Shown: positions 37,910-46,133 of the stretch, piece after piece
Layout: each line of letters opens with the position of its first letter
Position numbering within the stretch: position 1 is the first letter of the stretch
Origin: Micromonospora echinaurantiaca
Lineage (GTDB): Bacteria; Actinomycetota; Actinomycetes; Mycobacteriales; Micromonosporaceae
Reading direction: 5' to 3'
Assembly (NCBI RefSeq): GCF_900090235.1
Contig: NZ_LT607750.1
Span: 5,571,001 to 5,635,000 of the forward strand
Length of the DNA stretch: 64,000 nt
Program-made: the position numbers and the translations under genes
The notes under the pieces: generated by a model
What the model was told of the DNA's origin: nothing
Database searches by the model: none
The model's input: the letters and a program-made list of their open reading frames with translations, nothing else

Positions 37910-39507
37910 GCCTTGTCCTCGCTGCCTGGGACCTCGGGGGCCGGAGCCGCCGCGCCGTCCGGGGCCGTGGCGCCGCCAGAGGTGCCGGGGGTGCCGGTCG
38001 CGTCGGGGGTGATGCCGGCCATCAGCAGGCCGATCTCCTCGCGCGGGGTGTCCGGGCCGACCACGCCGATGATCCGGCCGCGGTACATCACGGCGATCCG
38101 GTCGGCCAGGCCGATCACCTCGTCGAGTTCGCTGGAGACCACCATGACGGCGGTGCCGATGTCCCGCTCGCGGATGACCCGGCTGTGGATGAACTCGATG
38201 GAGCCGACGTCGACGCCGCGGGTCGGCTGGGCGGCGATGAAGAGCTTCAGCGGCCGGGACAGCTCCCGGGCCACGATCACCTTCTGCTGGTTGCCGCCGG
38301 AGAGCGTGCCGACCGGCGCCTCGGCGGAGGAGGTACGGACGTCGAACTGCTCGATCCGCTCCTTGGCCGAGCGGGCGATCTCGTCCGGCTTCAGCGCCAG
38401 CCCGGCGCCGAACGGCGGCTGGTCGTAGATGTCCAGCACCAGGTTCTCCGCGACGCTGAACTCCTTGACCAGGCCGTCGACGCTGCGGTCCTCGGGCACG
38501 TAGCCGACGCCGGCGCGGAGCACCTTCTTGGTCGACCAGCCGTGCACCGGCTGCCCGTCGAGGGTGACCGTGCCAGCCAGCAGCGGACGCAGACCCATGA
38601 TCGCCTCGATCAGCTCGGTCTGGCCGTTGCCCTGCACGCCCGCGATGCCGAGCACCTCGCCCGCGTGCACGGTGAGGTCCACTCCGTCCACCGCGCGTAC
38701 CTGCCGGTCGTCGTCGACGACCAGGCCGGCGACCTCCAGGACCGGGCGGCCCGGCTCGGCCGGGGTCTTGTCGACGGTGAGCCGGACGCTGCGGCCGACC
38801 ATCAGCGCGGCCAGCTCGTCCCGGCTCGCCTCCGGCGAGGCGGTGCCGACGGTCCTGCCGCGTCGGATCACAGTGATCCGGTCGGCGATCGCCTTGACCT
38901 CGCCGAGCTTGTGGGTGATGAAGACGATCGACTTGCCGGCGGCCTTGAGCGACCGCATCACGGCGAGCAGTTCCTCGGTCTCCTGCGGGGTGAGCACCGC
39001 GGTGGGCTCGTCCAGGATCAGCAGGTCGACGTCGCGGGTGAGCGCCTTGACGATCTCCACCCGCTGCTGGATGCCGACCGGCAGGTCCTCGATCACCGCG
39101 TCCGGGTCGACCCGGAGGTTGTACCGCTCGGAGACCTCGGCGACCTCGCGCCGGGCCCGGCGCCGGTCCAGCAGGCCGGCGATGCCGCCGCGCACCTGCT
39201 CGGCGCCGAGCATGATGTTCTCCGCCACGGTGAAGACCGGCACCAGCATGAAGTGCTGGTGCACCATGCCGATCCCGGCCGCGATCGCGTCCGACGGGCC
39301 CTTCAGCTTCAGCGGCTGGCCGTCGACCAGGATCTCGCCCTCGTCGGGCTGGTAGAGCCCGTAGAGCACGTTCATCAGGGTCGACTTGCCGGCGCCGTTC
39401 TCGCCGAGCAGGGCGTGGATCTCTCCAGGCTCCACCGTCAGATCGATGTGGTCGTTGGCGACCAGATCACCGAACCGCTTGGTGATGCCGCGCAGTTCGA
39501 GTCTCAG
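37906..39507 (-). CDS. Nucleoside ABC transporter ATPase with two nucleotide-binding domains and an apparent CTG start
   Basis: A 533-residue double ATPase of the sugar/nucleoside type. The first domain has Walker [10 protein letters not shown] and Walker [13 protein letters not shown]. The second has a degenerate Walker [10 protein letters not shown], signature LSGGNQQK and Walker B-like [12 protein letters not shown]. The first ATG/GTG/TTG in frame is GTG at 39435, which would remove the first beta-strand. The 24 codons before it encode [20 protein letters not shown] and on into IDLTVEPGE, a perfect family N-terminus. They begin with CTG at 39507, five bases after AGGAGG. I take CTG as the start. 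Confidence 0.85.
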   Translation of the reverse strand: MRLELRGITKRFGDLVANDHIDLTVEPGEIHALLGENGAGKSTLMNVLYGLYQPDEGEILVDGQPLKLKGPSDAIAAGIGMVHQHFMLVPVFTVAENIMLGAEQVRGGIAGLLDRRRARREVAEVSERYNLRVDPDAVIEDLPVGIQQRVEIVKALTRDVDLLILDEPTAVLTPQETEELLAVMRSLKAAGKSIVFITHKLGEVKAIADRITVIRRGRTVGTASPEASRDELAALMVGRSVRLTVDKTPAEPGRPVLEVAGLVVDDDRQVRAVDGVDLTVHAGEVLGIAGVQGNGQTELIEAIMGLRPLLAGTVTLDGQPVHGWSTKKVLRAGVGYVPEDRSVDGLVKEFSVAENLVLDIYDQPPFGAGLALKPDEIARSAKERIEQFDVRTSSAEAPVGTLSGGNQQKVIVARELSRPLKLFIAAQPTRGVDVGSIEFIHSRVIRERDIGTAVMVVSSELDEVIGLADRIAVMYRGRIIGVVGPDTPREEIGLLMAGITPDATGTPGTSGGATAPDGAAAPAPEVPGSEDKA

Positions 39508-39591
39508 CGCAACCTCCTGGAGTGCGAAGCGATGGTGCAGCGTAGCTGCCGGCCGGTCGCGGCGCGGGGCCGGTCGTCGGGTGGAGCGGAT

Positions 39592-39640
39592 CGGCCGCCC
39601 CGGCGCCGCGGGTGAAGTCCCGCGGTGCCCGGGGCGGCCG
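39592..39640 (-). terminator. Hairpin between the binding-protein gene and the ATPase gene
   Basis: CGGCCGCCCCGG (from 39592) pairs with the complement ending at 39640, and an inner CCGCGGG/CCCGCGG stem closes on TGAAGT. It lies 69 bases past the lipoprotein gene stop and before the ATPase ribosome site. It probably terminates part of the transcripts, leaving more binding protein than ATPase. Confidence 0.65.
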
Positions 39641-39708
39641 GATCGTGGTGCTGTCCCGCTCGCCGGCCTACCCGGGTGATCGTCTCACCGCGGGTGGCCG
39701 GCCGAGCG

Positions 39709-40791
39709 TCACTTCGGCTGGGCCTTGGAGGTGACCGTGACGGTGCCGGCGGCGATGTCCGCCTTCAGCTTGTCGACCTCGGCCTTCAGCTCCGCCGGAA
39801 CCTTGCTGTCGAACTCGTGGTACGGGGCCAGCGAGACACCGTTGTTGGCCAGGGTGCCCAGGAAGCCCGGGTTGGCGCTGAGCTTCTCGCCACCGGCGGC
39901 CTTCAGCACGGCCTCCTTGACGGCGTCCGGGATGTTCTTGACCACGGTGGTGATGATCGCCGGGCAGTCCGGGGTGCTCTCGCAGCCGTCGACGTCCACC
40001 CAGATGGTGTTGTACTTGCCGCCCGAGGCCTTCGCCGCACCGGTGGTGCCGAGGCCGGCGCCGCCGGCGACCGGCATGATGATGTCGGCGCCCTGCGCGA
40101 CCAGCGCGTCGCTGACCTTCTTGCCCTCGTCCTGCTTGACGAAGTCGTTGGTGAAGGAGCCGTTCTGGGTGGCCTTGTCCCAGCCCAGGACCTTGACGCT
40201 CTTGCTCTTGGTCTTGTTGTAGTGGGCCACGCCGTCGACGTACCCGTCCATGAAGATGGTCACCGGCGGGATCTTCATGCCGCCGTAGGTGCCGACGGTG
40301 CCGGACTTGGTCATCCCGGCGGCCAGGTAACCGGCCAGGAAGCCGGCCTGGGCGGTATCGAACTGCATCGGGTAGACGTTGCTCTCCGGCAGCTTCGCGT
40401 CGACGATGCCGAACTGCTGGTTCGGGTTCGCCTTGGCGATCTTCGAGGTGGCGTCGCCCATCAGGCCGCCGACCGCGAGGATGAAGTCGCACTTCTGGTT
40501 CACGTACTGGGTCAGGTTCGGCTCGTAGTCGGCCTCGGCCTTCGACGCCACGTACTTGATGTCGATGTTGCCGTTCTCGGCCTTGGCGGCCTCCAGGCCC
40601 TGCCAGGCCGAGGTGTTGAACGACTTGTCGTCGATGCCGCCGACGTCGGTCACCATGCAGGCGCTGTACTTCTTGCCGCCGTCACCGGCGCCGTTGTTCT
40701 CCTCGGGGGCCTCGCCACACGCGGCGGCGCTCAGCACGAGCCCACCCACCGCGAGGATCGAGGCGATCCGCATCCCACGCACCGAGCGCAA
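39709..40791 (-). CDS. BMP-family nucleoside-binding lipoprotein
   Basis: Extracellular substrate-binding component of the nucleoside ABC importer, 360 residues. The signal peptide ends in LSAAAC, a lipobox-like site with the cysteine about 29 residues from the start. The BMP (PnrA-like) fold is indicated by ACMVTDVGGIDDKSFNTSAWQG, CDFILAVGGLMGDAT and the ADIIMPVAGGAGLGTTG segment. I chose TTG at 40791 because GGGAG lies just upstream; an ATG six codons later is the alternative. It is first in the transporter operon on the minus strand. Confidence 0.92.
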   Translation of the reverse strand: MRSVRGMRIASILAVGGLVLSAAACGEAPEENNGAGDGGKKYSACMVTDVGGIDDKSFNTSAWQGLEAAKAENGNIDIKYVASKAEADYEPNLTQYVNQKCDFILAVGGLMGDATSKIAKANPNQQFGIVDAKLPESNVYPMQFDTAQAGFLAGYLAAGMTKSGTVGTYGGMKIPPVTIFMDGYVDGVAHYNKTKSKSVKVLGWDKATQNGSFTNDFVKQDEGKKVSDALVAQGADIIMPVAGGAGLGTTGAAKASGGKYNTIWVDVDGCESTPDCPAIITTVVKNIPDAVKEAVLKAAGGEKLSANPGFLGTLANNGVSLAPYHEFDSKVPAELKAEVDKLKADIAAGTVTVTSKAQPK

Positions 40792-40941
40792 GACGTCTCC
40801 CTTCCATTGCTCACCGCGGGTCGCGCGGTGGCAGCCCATTAGCCGGCCTGGCGACTTGCCGCCGGCGTCCCACGTTACGGACGGGAGCGTACGCCCGCGC
40901 CCACCCAACGGCCGACAATCGTGCACGACTGTTGAGTGCCT

Positions 40942-40957
40942 GTTACCCCTACGTAAC
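40942..40957. promoter_or_regulatory. Inverted repeat upstream of the binding-protein gene
   Basis: GTTAC-N6-GTAAC, about 150 bases upstream of the TTG start, in a gap otherwise without genes. A possible regulator site for the nucleoside uptake operon. Confidence 0.35.
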
Positions 40958-41050
40958 CCTGGGGTGGGCCAGGTCACTCTCGGCACCGACGGGTGGGCGT
41001 TCCGACGTCGCGAACGTCCGTTTTCCGGGGCCGTCCCCCTGTCGGGGACG

Positions 41051-41401
41051 TTACCGCCAGAAGACCGCCACCGCCGCGTTGACCAGGGTCAGACCGACGA
41101 TGGCGAGGAAATGGCCGCGGTTGACCGCCTCTCGCTTGCGGGAGAAGAAGACCATGACGAAGATCAGCAGCGCGAGCACCAACTTGGTAACAAGCTTCGC
41201 CGGGTCGGGCTCGTCGCCGTCGCGCAGCGGCGCGGAGAGGCCGATGCCGGTGAGCAGCATGATCACCGAACCCCACAGCATCGACGAGTTGATCCGCAGC
41301 CGCCCGCTGACGTACTGGACGATCGCCCCGCCCAGCAGCAGCGCGAAACCGATCAGGTGGACGTAGCGAAGTATCAGTCTCAGAGCTTCCACGGCGACCA
41401 T
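41051..41401 (-). CDS. Small integral membrane protein of unknown function
   Basis: A 116-residue protein with four hydrophobic segments: LRYVHLIGFALLLGGAIVQYV, MLWGSVIMLLTGIGL, LVTKLVLALLIFVMVFF and FLAIVGLTLVNAAVAVFW. The charged loop DGDEPDPAK lies between segments two and three. The first helix carries His and Gln in a way that resembles small membrane haem or quinone proteins, but that is weak. It stands alone, divergent from nothing obvious, and I cannot assign a function. Confidence 0.65.
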   Translation of the reverse strand: MVAVEALRLILRYVHLIGFALLLGGAIVQYVSGRLRINSSMLWGSVIMLLTGIGLSAPLRDGDEPDPAKLVTKLVLALLIFVMVFFSRKREAVNRGHFLAIVGLTLVNAAVAVFWR

Positions 41402-41457
41402 CTTCCCCTATCAACGACAGTTTGTAGTAGGGGGCGCGGCGGAGACCGGGCCGCGGG

Positions 41458-42456
41458 TCAGCCGGCCGCGGCCCGGGCCGGCCGGAGGGCGGCGACCGGC
41501 TCGTCGGCCGGCGCGGGTGCAGGCCGGGCCAGTAGCAGCAGGGCGAGGCCGAGCACGGCGTACCCGGCGAGCACGGCCAGCGGGGCGCCGGCCCCGGCGC
41601 CGTCGAAGAAGGCCGCCGAGCGCAGCAGCGTGCCGCCGGCGCCGACCGGCAGCCACTGACCCACCGTGCCCCAGGGCTGCGGCAACAGCTCGGGGGCCGC
41701 GGCGACCGCCGAGAGCGGGTTGCCGACCAGGAAGACCAGCAGCGCGCCCAGCCCGATCCCCGGACGGCCGAGCAGCGCGCCGAGCCCGGCGACCACGGCC
41801 GCGGTGGCCAGCCCGAAGAGCCCGATCACGGCCGCCTCGGCGAGCCAATCGCCGCCGAGCAGGCCGAGCCAGCCGTGCAGCACCGCCACCCCGACCCCGC
41901 CGGCCAGCACGGCGTACGCCGCCAGTCCGGCCAGCCGGGCGGCCCGGCCGGTGACCAGCAGGACGAGCAGCACCCCGGCGAGCATGCTGGTCAGCGCCAG
42001 CGGCAGGAAGCCGGCGGCGAACCCGGCGCCCCGGGGGTCGTCCGGGTCGGCGGGCACCACCTCGACCACCGGCACCGGTCGCCCAGGGGCGAGCTGGCTG
42101 GCCGCCTCGGTGAGCAGTGCCGCCACCGTAGGGCTGGCGGCCGCGGCGGTGTGCAGGGCGATCCCGTCCGGGCCGGCGACGAAGGCGGCGTAGACCTCGC
42201 GGTCGCGCAGCGCCCGGTCGGCCGCGGCCGCGTCCGGCAGGGTGGTGACCTCGAACGCGCCGGGCCGGGCGGCGGCGAGCCGGCCGGCCAGTTCGCCGGT
42301 TGCGGGCGCGGGGCCGGCGACGGCGACCGGCAGGTCGCGTGGCGCGAGGTGGGCGGCCGGTGCCGCGAACAGCGGTACGAGCAGCGCCTGCACGCCCACC
42401 ACCAGGGCGGCGGCCAGGACGGCGAGCAGTAACGGCGAGCGGGTACGGGTCGACAT
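41458..42456 (-). CDS. ABC-2/YhgE-like membrane protein
   Basis: A 332-residue membrane protein. One N-terminal helix (LLLAVLAAALVVGVQALLVPLF) is followed by an extracytoplasmic domain of about 120 residues, then six helices from LPLALTSMLAGVLLVLLV to the C-terminus. This is the layout of ABC-2-type permeases of the YhgE/Pip sort. The ATG at 42456 has GGAGATGGG upstream. A TetR regulator is divergent, and one of its two operator-like sites lies 14 bases from this start. It is probably a drug- or lipid-related exporter subunit, without an ATPase gene nearby. Confidence 0.7.
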   Translation of the reverse strand: MSTRTRSPLLLAVLAAALVVGVQALLVPLFAAPAAHLAPRDLPVAVAGPAPATGELAGRLAAARPGAFEVTTLPDAAAADRALRDREVYAAFVAGPDGIALHTAAAASPTVAALLTEAASQLAPGRPVPVVEVVPADPDDPRGAGFAAGFLPLALTSMLAGVLLVLLVTGRAARLAGLAAYAVLAGGVGVAVLHGWLGLLGGDWLAEAAVIGLFGLATAAVVAGLGALLGRPGIGLGALLVFLVGNPLSAVAAAPELLPQPWGTVGQWLPVGAGGTLLRSAAFFDGAGAGAPLAVLAGYAVLGLALLLLARPAPAPADEPVAALRPARAAAG

Positions 42457-42470
42457 GTCCCATCTCCTAA

Positions 42471-42484
42471 AACGAATGCTCGTT
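42471..42484. promoter_or_regulatory. TetR operator, site 1
   Basis: Inverted repeat AACGA-ATGC-TCGTT, just upstream of the membrane protein gene. It has the same ACGAAnGCTCG core as site 2, which lies 56 bases away beside the tetR start. Confidence 0.65.
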
Positions 42485-42526
42485 CTCTTTGCGTCCAGGC
42501 TCCTCCCGCCCCACTCCGCTGTCAAG

Positions 42527-42540
42527 AACGAACGCTCGCT
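42527..42540. promoter_or_regulatory. TetR operator, site 2
   Basis: AACGA-ACGC-TCGCT, one mismatch from a perfect inverted repeat, ending six bases before the tetR ATG. Together with site 1 it would allow a TetR dimer to repress both divergent genes. Confidence 0.6.
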
Positions 42541-42545
42541 TTACG

Positions 42546-43157
42546 ATGTATCCCGTGCCACGTGTCTCGGCCGAACACCTCGCCGCCCGCCGCCGCCAGA
42601 TCGTCGACGCGGCCCGGCGCTGCTTCCTCCGGGAGGGTTTCCACCGCACCTCCATGCAGGACGTGATCGCCGAGGCGGGCCTCTCGGTCGGTGCCGTCTA
42701 CCGCTACTTCCCGAGCAAGAACGACCTGATCAACGCCATCGCCGAGGAGGCGGTCAGCGGGGCCGGGGAGGTGCTCGCCGGGTTGGCCCGGCACGACCCG
42801 CCGCTGCCGCTGGTCGAGGCGCTGGACCGCGTCCTGACGTACGTGGAGACCCAGCTCGGAGCCGACGGGGTGCTGCGCATCGCGATCCAGGTCTGGGGCG
42901 AGGCGCAGCGCGATCCGGCGCTGGCCGCGTTCGTCGCGGAGAAGTACACCGGCTTCCGCAGCCAGTTCGGGCTGCTGGTGCGCCGGGCCCAGCAGGCCGG
43001 CGAACTGCCCGCGGGCACCGACCCGGACGCGATCGCCGCGGCGCTCTTCGCCCTCGTCCCGGGCTGGTTCACCCAACGCATCCTGACCGGCGGGCCGGAC
43101 CGGCGGACCTATCTGGCCGGGGTGCGGGCCCTGCTCGGCGCGACCCCGCTGGACTAG
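42546..43157 (+). CDS. TetR-family transcriptional regulator
   Basis: A 203-residue TetR repressor. RRQIVDAARRCFLREGFHRTSMQDVIAEAGLSVGAVYRYFPSKNDL carries the helix-turn-helix. The C-terminal ligand domain includes IAIQVWGEAQRDPALAAFV, a common pattern in AcrR-like members. I chose ATG at 42546; GTG at 42555 is possible. It is divergent from the YhgE-like gene and has operator-like sites at both starts. Confidence 0.9.
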   Translation: MYPVPRVSAEHLAARRRQIVDAARRCFLREGFHRTSMQDVIAEAGLSVGAVYRYFPSKNDLINAIAEEAVSGAGEVLAGLARHDPPLPLVEALDRVLTYVETQLGADGVLRIAIQVWGEAQRDPALAAFVAEKYTGFRSQFGLLVRRAQQAGELPAGTDPDAIAAALFALVPGWFTQRILTGGPDRRTYLAGVRALLGATPLD

Positions 43158-43184
43158 CTGTGCCGCCCCCGCCCGGCCGGGCGG

Positions 43185-44651
43185 TCAGCGACCCTCGGCG
43201 GTCGAGACCGGCCGACCACCCGGCGCCCGCGCGTCGGCTGTCGAGGGCTCCGGGTCCCCGCCGGCCGGCCCCGCCACCTCCGCCGGCCCCGCCACCTCCG
43301 CCGGCCCCGCCAATTCCGCTGGCGGCGGCTCGGTGACCGCCGGCTCGTCGCTCCGGTCGGCGCTGACCGCGACCGCCACCCAGCCGGCGCAGCTCAGCGC
43401 CGCGAGCAGGACGGCCAGCACGGCGACCCGGGCCGCCGAGGTGCGCAGCCACCAGTCGATGTCGTTCGGCCCCAACGCGTAGGTCAGCGTGAGTGCGGCC
43501 AGGTAGTACCCGCAGAGCGCCCACAGCCAGCCGTCCGACCCGAGCCCGGCCCGTCGGCGGTGCCGCCGCAGGAAGAGCGCACCCAGCACCGCCACGGCCA
43601 GCGCGCCGGCCGCCACCGGCCCGACCACGTCGCGTAACACCCGCAGGGTCACCCGGAACCGCTCGACCGTCTCCGGGTCCCAGCCGGACACCGCGCCCCG
43701 GCCGGCGTGCCCGGTGATGTCGGAGCGGGCACCCAGCAGCCGGGCCAGCAGCGCCCAGCCGACCCCGGCCAGCACCGGAAGCCAGACCAGCCCGACCCGC
43801 CGCAACTGGGCCCGGGCCCGCACCGTGGCCAGTACCGCTACCGCGCCGGCGACCACCAGGCCCTCGTTCTTGGCAAGCGCGGCCACAGTGAGCAGCAGCA
43901 GGGCCAACGCCGGCCGGCGCAGCGGATCCGCCGCGAGGAGCAGGGCGACCACGGCGCCGGCCGCGGCGGCCGACCAGAGCGGATCAACGTAGCCGCTGGT
44001 GAGCGCGTGTGGCGCGGTCGCCCAGGTGGCCAGGCCGACCCCGATGGCGAGCGGCCAGGCGACCGGGGCAGGGGCGAACGCGAGCACCCGTCGCACCAGG
44101 TGCACCAGCATGGCGATCGCCGAGAAGCCGATCAGGACCCCGACCGCCTGCGCGGTGCGGAAATCCGGCTCGGCGACGCTCCACACAGCCGCCAGCGGAG
44201 CCGAGGCCAGCGGCGGATAGTCGGTGTGCGAGAAGGCGAAGCCGGCACTGCCGATCGCCTCCCGGGCGTACCCGCCGTCGTGCGACAGGTAGCCGGCGCG
44301 CAGCCACCAGATGGAGTGCGGATCCCAGCGGACCGCTGGTTCCCCCATGAAGAGCAGCGGCGGGAGCAGCGGGAGGGCGGTCAGCAGCGCGGACGACCAG
44401 CCGCCGTACGGCACCGGCTCGCCGGGCCGGCGCAGCAGCCACCACGCCAGCGCCGCCGCCGCGGGCAGCACCAGTGCGAGCCAGAGCACCAGTGGCCCGC
44501 CGGCGAGCAGCATCAGGATCACCGCGGCGGTGCTCAGCAGCGCCGACACCAGGGGCGCCAACAGCACGGCGAGGTACGGGCTGCGGAGCAGCGCGTACGC
44601 CAGCGGAAACCCGCCGACCAGGAGCGACAGTCCGGCGACGACCGGCGTCAT
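43185..44651 (-). CDS. Polytopic membrane protein, probable GT-C-type glycosyltransferase
   Basis: A 488-residue protein with about eleven hydrophobic segments. After the second pair of helices an extracellular loop carries RWDPHSIWWLRAGYLSHDGG and FAFSHTDYPPLAS. The Asp-containing first loop is typical of lipid-phosphate-sugar-using GT-C enzymes. The C-terminus has a short repeat AGPAEV in a Pro-rich tail. The ATG overlaps the stop of the upstream gene (ATGA). It lies in an operon with a dolichyl-phosphate-mannose-synthase-like enzyme, which could supply its donor. The exact reaction is unknown. Confidence 0.65.
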   Translation of the reverse strand: MTPVVAGLSLLVGGFPLAYALLRSPYLAVLLAPLVSALLSTAAVILMLLAGGPLVLWLALVLPAAAALAWWLLRRPGEPVPYGGWSSALLTALPLLPPLLFMGEPAVRWDPHSIWWLRAGYLSHDGGYAREAIGSAGFAFSHTDYPPLASAPLAAVWSVAEPDFRTAQAVGVLIGFSAIAMLVHLVRRVLAFAPAPVAWPLAIGVGLATWATAPHALTSGYVDPLWSAAAAGAVVALLLAADPLRRPALALLLLTVAALAKNEGLVVAGAVAVLATVRARAQLRRVGLVWLPVLAGVGWALLARLLGARSDITGHAGRGAVSGWDPETVERFRVTLRVLRDVVGPVAAGALAVAVLGALFLRRHRRRAGLGSDGWLWALCGYYLAALTLTYALGPNDIDWWLRTSAARVAVLAVLLAALSCAGWVAVAVSADRSDEPAVTEPPPAELAGPAEVAGPAEVAGPAGGDPEPSTADARAPGGRPVSTAEGR

Positions 44652-45070
44652 CGCCCGGCCCCCCGCACGACCAGCCGGACCCGCGGGCCGGTCGGCCCGG
44701 GTCGCTCCACCACACCGACGCTCACCAGGTGGTCCGCGGCGTCCGGCGTGCCGACGACCAGGCTGCCGGTCAGCGCCGCGAACTCGGCCAGCCGCTGCCG
44801 CCACAGGGTCCGGTCGGTGGCCGCCGGCACCGGGTAGACCCGGCTGCCGGGCGGCACCTGGTCGGCGAACTCCCGGCGCAGCGATTCGAAGTCCACCTGG
44901 GAGCGCCGGGCCCCCGGGTTGTGCTCGGGGTCGCGCAGGTAGGCGACCCCGTGACCGGTGGCCTGCCAGGCCCCTTCACCGGTCACGACCAGACAACCGA
45001 CGCCGAGGGTCGCCACGGCGACCCGGACGACGAGGCGACCGACGGCCCCCGCACAACGCTCTCCCGCCAT
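44648..45070 (-). CDS. Single-pass membrane protein of unknown function
   Basis: A 140-residue protein with one N-terminal helix (RLVVRVAVATLGVGCLVVTG) followed by a soluble outside domain: YLRDPEHNPGARRSQVDFESLRREFADQVPPGSRVYPVP. It sits between the glycosyltransferase 2 and GT-C-like genes, 15 bases from the former and overlapping the latter by four bases, so it probably works with them in envelope glycan assembly. I do not recognise a family. ATG at 45070 or the adjacent GTG at 45073 could be the start. Confidence 0.6.
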   Translation of the reverse strand: MAGERCAGAVGRLVVRVAVATLGVGCLVVTGEGAWQATGHGVAYLRDPEHNPGARRSQVDFESLRREFADQVPPGSRVYPVPAATDRTLWRQRLAEFAALTGSLVVGTPDAADHLVSVGVVERPGPTGPRVRLVVRGAGR

Positions 45071-45085
45071 CACGACCGGCCGCGC

Positions 45086-45793
45086 TCAGTGGGCAGGGGT
45101 ACCGGTGGGACGGCGGCGGGTGCGCTCGCGGCCGAGGATCCAGAGCGCCTCGACCCCGTCCCGCCAGGTGATCTTCTTGCCCTCCTCGCGGCCCCGGGCC
45201 CGGTAGCTGATCGGCACCTCGTACGGCCGGATCCGGCGGCGCAGCAACTTGCCGGTCACCTCGGCCTCCATCCCGAAGCCCCGGGAGCGGATGTCGAGCG
45301 AGCGGTAGAGCGCCACCGGCATCAACTTGAAACAGGTCTCCAGGTCACTGATGTAGGAGTTGAACAACACGTTCGCCGCCATCGTGACGCCCTTGTTGCC
45401 CATCACGTACCAGAAGCTGTAGGCGCTGTGGCTGCCGAAGGTGCGATTGCCGTAGACCACCGTCGCCCGACCGTCGAGCACCGGGTCGAGCAGCTTGGGG
45501 ATGTCCTGCGGGTCGTACTCCAGATCCGCGTCCAGGATCACCATGTAGTCGCCCTCGGCGCTGTCGACGGCGGTCTTGATGGCCGCGCCCTTGCCCGCGT
45601 TACGCGCATGGGTGATCACCCGTAGTCGGGCGTCGTCGGCCCGACGCAGAATCTCCCCGGTGCCGTCCCGGCTGCCGTCGTCGACCACGACGAGTTCGAC
45701 CGTGCCCGGGTAGTCGACCGCCAGCGCCTGCTTCACGGCATCCGCCACGCGTGCCTCTTCGTTGTAGACGGGCATGAGGACCGACAACTTCAC
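45086..45793 (-). CDS. Family 2 glycosyltransferase, dolichyl/polyprenyl-phosphate sugar synthase-like
   Basis: A 235-residue GT2 enzyme: LSVLMPVYNEEARVADAV, VVVDDGSRDGTGEIL, ITHARNAGKGAAIKTAV, and the DxD-type metal site ILDADLEYDPQD. SYISDLETCFKLMP and GFGMEAEVTGKLL are typical of the polyprenyl-phosphate sugar transferases. There is no membrane domain. It probably loads a sugar onto a polyprenyl phosphate for the GT-C-like enzyme downstream. Confidence 0.9.
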   Translation of the reverse strand: MKLSVLMPVYNEEARVADAVKQALAVDYPGTVELVVVDDGSRDGTGEILRRADDARLRVITHARNAGKGAAIKTAVDSAEGDYMVILDADLEYDPQDIPKLLDPVLDGRATVVYGNRTFGSHSAYSFWYVMGNKGVTMAANVLFNSYISDLETCFKLMPVALYRSLDIRSRGFGMEAEVTGKLLRRRIRPYEVPISYRARGREEGKKITWRDGVEALWILGRERTRRRPTGTPAH

Positions 45794-46133
45794 GGGAATC
45801 TCCCAACAACCGACGGCGCTGATGGCACCGGCTCGCGGGTGACCGACAGGAAGGCGTCAGTGAAACAGATTGGACATCGGGTCGCCGCCCCTATGGAAAA
45901 AGGACCCATAACGGAAGCGGCGCCCCCGAAGGAATTGCGATCCACGCCGCCGATTCGACCCTGACCAGCGCATCTAGCGAGGGTGAACGATCAGAATCGG
46001 TGACACTGGACGGCAGGTTGCACGTCGTTCGGGTAATTGTTGAAGACGTTCGTCCGTTCACTCATTCCGCCGGAACGGCAATTCGCCACGGAGGCGTGCC
46101 GAGAAAGTCGGAAATCCGCGATCGGCACCGCCG
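45794..46133. other. 340-base AT-richer gap upstream of the glycosyltransferase operon
   Basis: This stretch is visibly less GC-rich than its surroundings. It separates the glycosyltransferase operon (start at 45793) from the 3' end of the GH13 gene. It holds TATGG-N9-CCATA (45892-45910), a possible operator about 100 bases from the start. I see no convincing coding region. It must contain the operon promoter, but I cannot place the -10 and -35 boxes with confidence. Confidence 0.4.
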
